A DNA stretch of 64,000 bases from Trinickia sp. Y13 (GTDB lineage Bacteria > Pseudomonadota > Gammaproteobacteria > Burkholderiales > Burkholderiaceae): positions 62,001-126,000 of the forward strand of contig NZ_JAKWFK010000012.1 of NCBI RefSeq assembly GCF_029522115.1. Reading direction: 5' to 3'. Numbering within the stretch: position 1 is the stretch's first letter; every line of letters begins with the position of its first letter. Made by a program: the position numbers and the translations under genes. The notes below the pieces were generated by a model, which saw nothing but the letters and a program-made list of their open reading frames with translations, was not told the origin of the DNA and searched no databases. Shown piece by piece: positions 62,182 to 64,000 of this stretch.

Positions 62182-62874
62182 TCAGAGCCGATTGGCCGCG
62201 CCCGCCTGCGACAGCAGCGACACGGCAGCCGGATCCGGCATGCCATCGGCGCCGATCGCCCCGGCACTCGCCAATGCCTCGAGGTCGCTATCGACGCCCG
62301 CTTGTCCCACCGTGAACGGCGTCGTCAGAAACGACGGCGCCGTCAACGCGACGTTGTAGCGCTGCTGCAGATTGGAGACGACCGCCGATTGCGCGGCCAA
62401 GACATCGCCCGCGTTTGCCAATACTTGTTGATAGCGCCCGTTGGTCGACAAATCGGCGACCAAATGAGCGGTGTCCGTACCCAGTTGAGAAGCCAGGTAG
62501 ACCAGCATCAAGTCGGTTTCCGGCGTGACGTTGAACGTGCCGCCCGCAAAGGCCACCGAATGCAGCGTCGTCCCGCCCGCCGTCGCCGTGATCACGCATG
62601 GCAAAACGGCATCGACCGTGAGGCGGTAATTGCCGCCGATGTCCGACACGGTAGCGGCGCCACCCGCAGCGCAGTCGAAGCGAACCGTCGCGCTCGCGAG
62701 TGCCCTGCCCGTCGCCGCGGTCCCCGAGAGCGAGATGGTTTGCACGTCGCCATCGTCGAAACAACCGTCGGTGCCGAGGCACACGCTTCCACGGCAGGCC
62801 GATAACGCGGCGAGCGAAGCCAAGCACAACGCGCTTGCTGCCGCGCGGAGAAAGCGGGGGCGATGAGCGTTCAT
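62182..62874 (-). CDS. predicted lipoprotein with carboxypeptidase-regulatory-like domain
   Basis: 230 aa. Signal peptide with lipobox LSAC (Cys ~27). The mature part ISLSGTAATGRALASATVRF, then IGGNYRLTVD, resembles a carboxypeptidase regulatory-like (Ig-like) fold; a helical C-terminus follows. Four Cys near the N-terminus of the mature protein (CRGSVCLGTDGC). Function unknown. Confidence 0.72.
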   Translation of the reverse strand: MNAHRPRFLRAAASALCLASLAALSACRGSVCLGTDGCFDDGDVQTISLSGTAATGRALASATVRFDCAAGGAATVSDIGGNYRLTVDAVLPCVITATAGGTTLHSVAFAGGTFNVTPETDLMLVYLASQLGTDTAHLVADLSTNGRYQQVLANAGDVLAAQSAVVSNLQQRYNVALTAPSFLTTPFTVGQAGVDSDLEALASAGAIGADGMPDPAAVSLLSQAGAANRL

Positions 62875-63029
62875 AGCGGCAGCGATGGAGGAGAGGAAAG
62901 CAACCGAGCTCACACCGGTGGACCGGCGATGACCGACATTCTAGGCGCAACCCCGCCCGAGCGCCTAGCGCGCCGACGCCGGTTTTGCTCGGCTGTCTGG
63001 GATCTGCACCGAGCTTTCGCCGCCGAAAT

Positions 63030-63064
63030 AAAAAGAGCGGCGCCGCCCTTCCGGCCGCGCCGCC
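63030..63064 (-). terminator. terminator of mmsA
   Basis: Read leftward, a GC stem (63037-63048 paired with 63053-63064, one internal mismatch) is followed by CTCTTTTTATTT. It lies 31 bases after the mmsA stop. Confidence 0.75.
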
Positions 63065-63094
63065 CCAACGTTCAACCGAACGGGGTTGCGATCG

Positions 63095-64000
63095 TCACTT
63101 GGCCGTGGGCATCGCGAACTCCGCGCCCTTTTCGATGCTTTCGGGCCAGCGCTGCATGATCGACTTTTGCTTCGTATAGAAACGCACCCCTTCTTCGCCA
63201 TAGACATGCGTGTCGCCGAACGCGCTGCGCTTCCAGCCGCCGAAACCGTGCCATGCCATCGGCACGGGGATGGGCACATTGATGCCGACCATGCCCACTT
63301 CGATGCGCCGCCCGAATTCCCGCGCAATGCTGCCGTCGCGCGTATAGCAGGCGACGCCGTTGCCGAACTCGTGCCGGTTGATCAGGTCGACGGCTTCCGC
63401 GAAATCCTTCACGCGCACACACGCGAGCACGGGACCGAAGATTTCCTCTTTGTAGATGCGCATGTCGGGGGTGACGTGATCGAACAGCGTGCCGCCCGTG
63501 AAGAAGCCGCCTTCTCTTCCGGGCACTTTCAAGCCACGTCCGTCGACCACGAGCTTCGCGCCCTCCTCGATGCCGGCCGCAATGTAGCCTTCGATCCGCT
63601 CGAGCGCTTGCCGCGTGACGATCGGCCCCATCTCGGCATCGGGCTCCATGCCGTCCTTGACGACGAGCTTGCCCGCGCGCTCGGCCAAACGCGGCACGAT
63701 CTTATCGGCCACATCGCCCACCAGCACCGCAACGGAGATCGCCATGCAGCGCTCGCCGGCCGAACCATAGCCTGCACCGATCAGCCCGTCGACGGCTTGG
63801 TCGAGGTCCGCATCGGGCATCACGACCATATGATTCTTCGCGCCGCCCAAGGCTTGGACTCGCTTGCCGAGGCGCGCGCCGGTCTCGTAGATATAGCTTG
63901 CGATGGGCGTGGAGCCGACGAAGCTGATGGCCTTGACATCCGGGTGCTCGAGTAGCGCGTCGACCACCACCTTGTCGCCTTGCACCACGTTGAACACGCC
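63095..64000 (-). CDS. mmsA: methylmalonate-semialdehyde dehydrogenase (CoA-acylating), 5' part cut by window edge
   Basis: C-terminal ~301 residues of an aldehyde dehydrogenase that makes propionyl-CoA from methylmalonate semialdehyde (valine/pyrimidine breakdown). [50 protein letters not shown] with the catalytic Cys, EEIFGPVL and [17 protein letters not shown] match MmsA rather than other ALDHs. The N-terminal NAD-binding part lies to the right of the window. Confidence 0.93.
   Translation of the reverse strand, partial: GVFNVVQGDKVVVDALLEHPDVKAISFVGSTPIASYIYETGARLGKRVQALGGAKNHMVVMPDADLDQAVDGLIGAGYGSAGERCMAISVAVLVGDVADKIVPRLAERAGKLVVKDGMEPDAEMGPIVTRQALERIEGYIAAGIEEGAKLVVDGRGLKVPGREGGFFTGGTLFDHVTPDMRIYKEEIFGPVLACVRVKDFAEAVDLINRHEFGNGVACYTRDGSIAREFGRRIEVGMVGINVPIPVPMAWHGFGGWKRSAFGDTHVYGEEGVRFYTKQKSIMQRWPESIEKGAEFAMPTAK

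Overview
The window is 64 kb of GC-rich, densely coded chromosome from a betaproteobacterium, most likely a Burkholderiaceae member (Burkholderia/Paraburkholderia/Trinickia group). Supporting this are the gene orders rpoZ-gmk-yicC, rph-rdgB-hemW and minC-minD-minE, a Burkholderia-type trimeric porin, and protein sequences typical of that family. Both ends cut genes: an amidase on the left and mmsA on the right.

Layout. 1-5.6 kb: amidase, dsbB, then a purine-base unit (xdhC, a deaminase that looks like adenine rather than adenosine deaminase, and guaD) that feeds hypoxanthine and xanthine to xanthine dehydrogenase. 5.7-24.5 kb: a large aryl polyene (APE) pigment cluster. Its main leftward operon is overlapped or tightly packed throughout and follows the ape letter order C-D-E-F-G-HI(fused)-J-[aromatic ammonia lyase]-K-L-M-O-P-Q-R, then an additional full-length ketosynthase and a small exported protein. 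At its far end a methyltransferase and a flavin-dependent halogenase-like enzyme are transcribed divergently. No phosphopantetheinyl transferase and no apeN-like lipoprotein are seen. Inferred scheme: the lyase makes a cinnamate-type acid, ApeH activates it, ApeC/O/R and the extra KS elongate it with ApeQ/I/P on ApeE/F, ApeD/J/K finish and attach it, and ApeL/M move it to the outer membrane. The halogenase and methyltransferase could decorate the aryl head.

24.9-38.8 kb: a yybP-ykoY manganese riboswitch and its UPF0016 exporter, a DUF4136-type lipoprotein, pepN, fbp, tRNA-Thr, a LysR regulator divergent from an aldo/keto reductase, metE divergent from metR with a visible MetR operator, a small protein, a periplasmic chorismate mutase and an exonuclease/GIY-YIG fusion. 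38.8-50 kb: cold-shock gene, porin, greB, two identical tRNA-Arg genes, spoT, rpoZ, gmk, yicC, rph, rdgB, hemW and tRNA-Ser. 50-53.7 kb is the most accessory-looking stretch: a TumE/TumA-type toxin-antitoxin pair, an unrecognised small protein, and a secreted protein coupled to an exported AvrRpt2/C70-like cysteine peptidase. 53.7-64 kb: MHS-type MFS transporter with a long structured leader, two very small genes, a ClC chloride channel, a YXWGXW-repeat protein, minCDE, a GNAT acetyltransferase, corA, a lipoprotein and mmsA.

All statements come from reading the sequence. Family names rest on recognised motifs; no database search was run.
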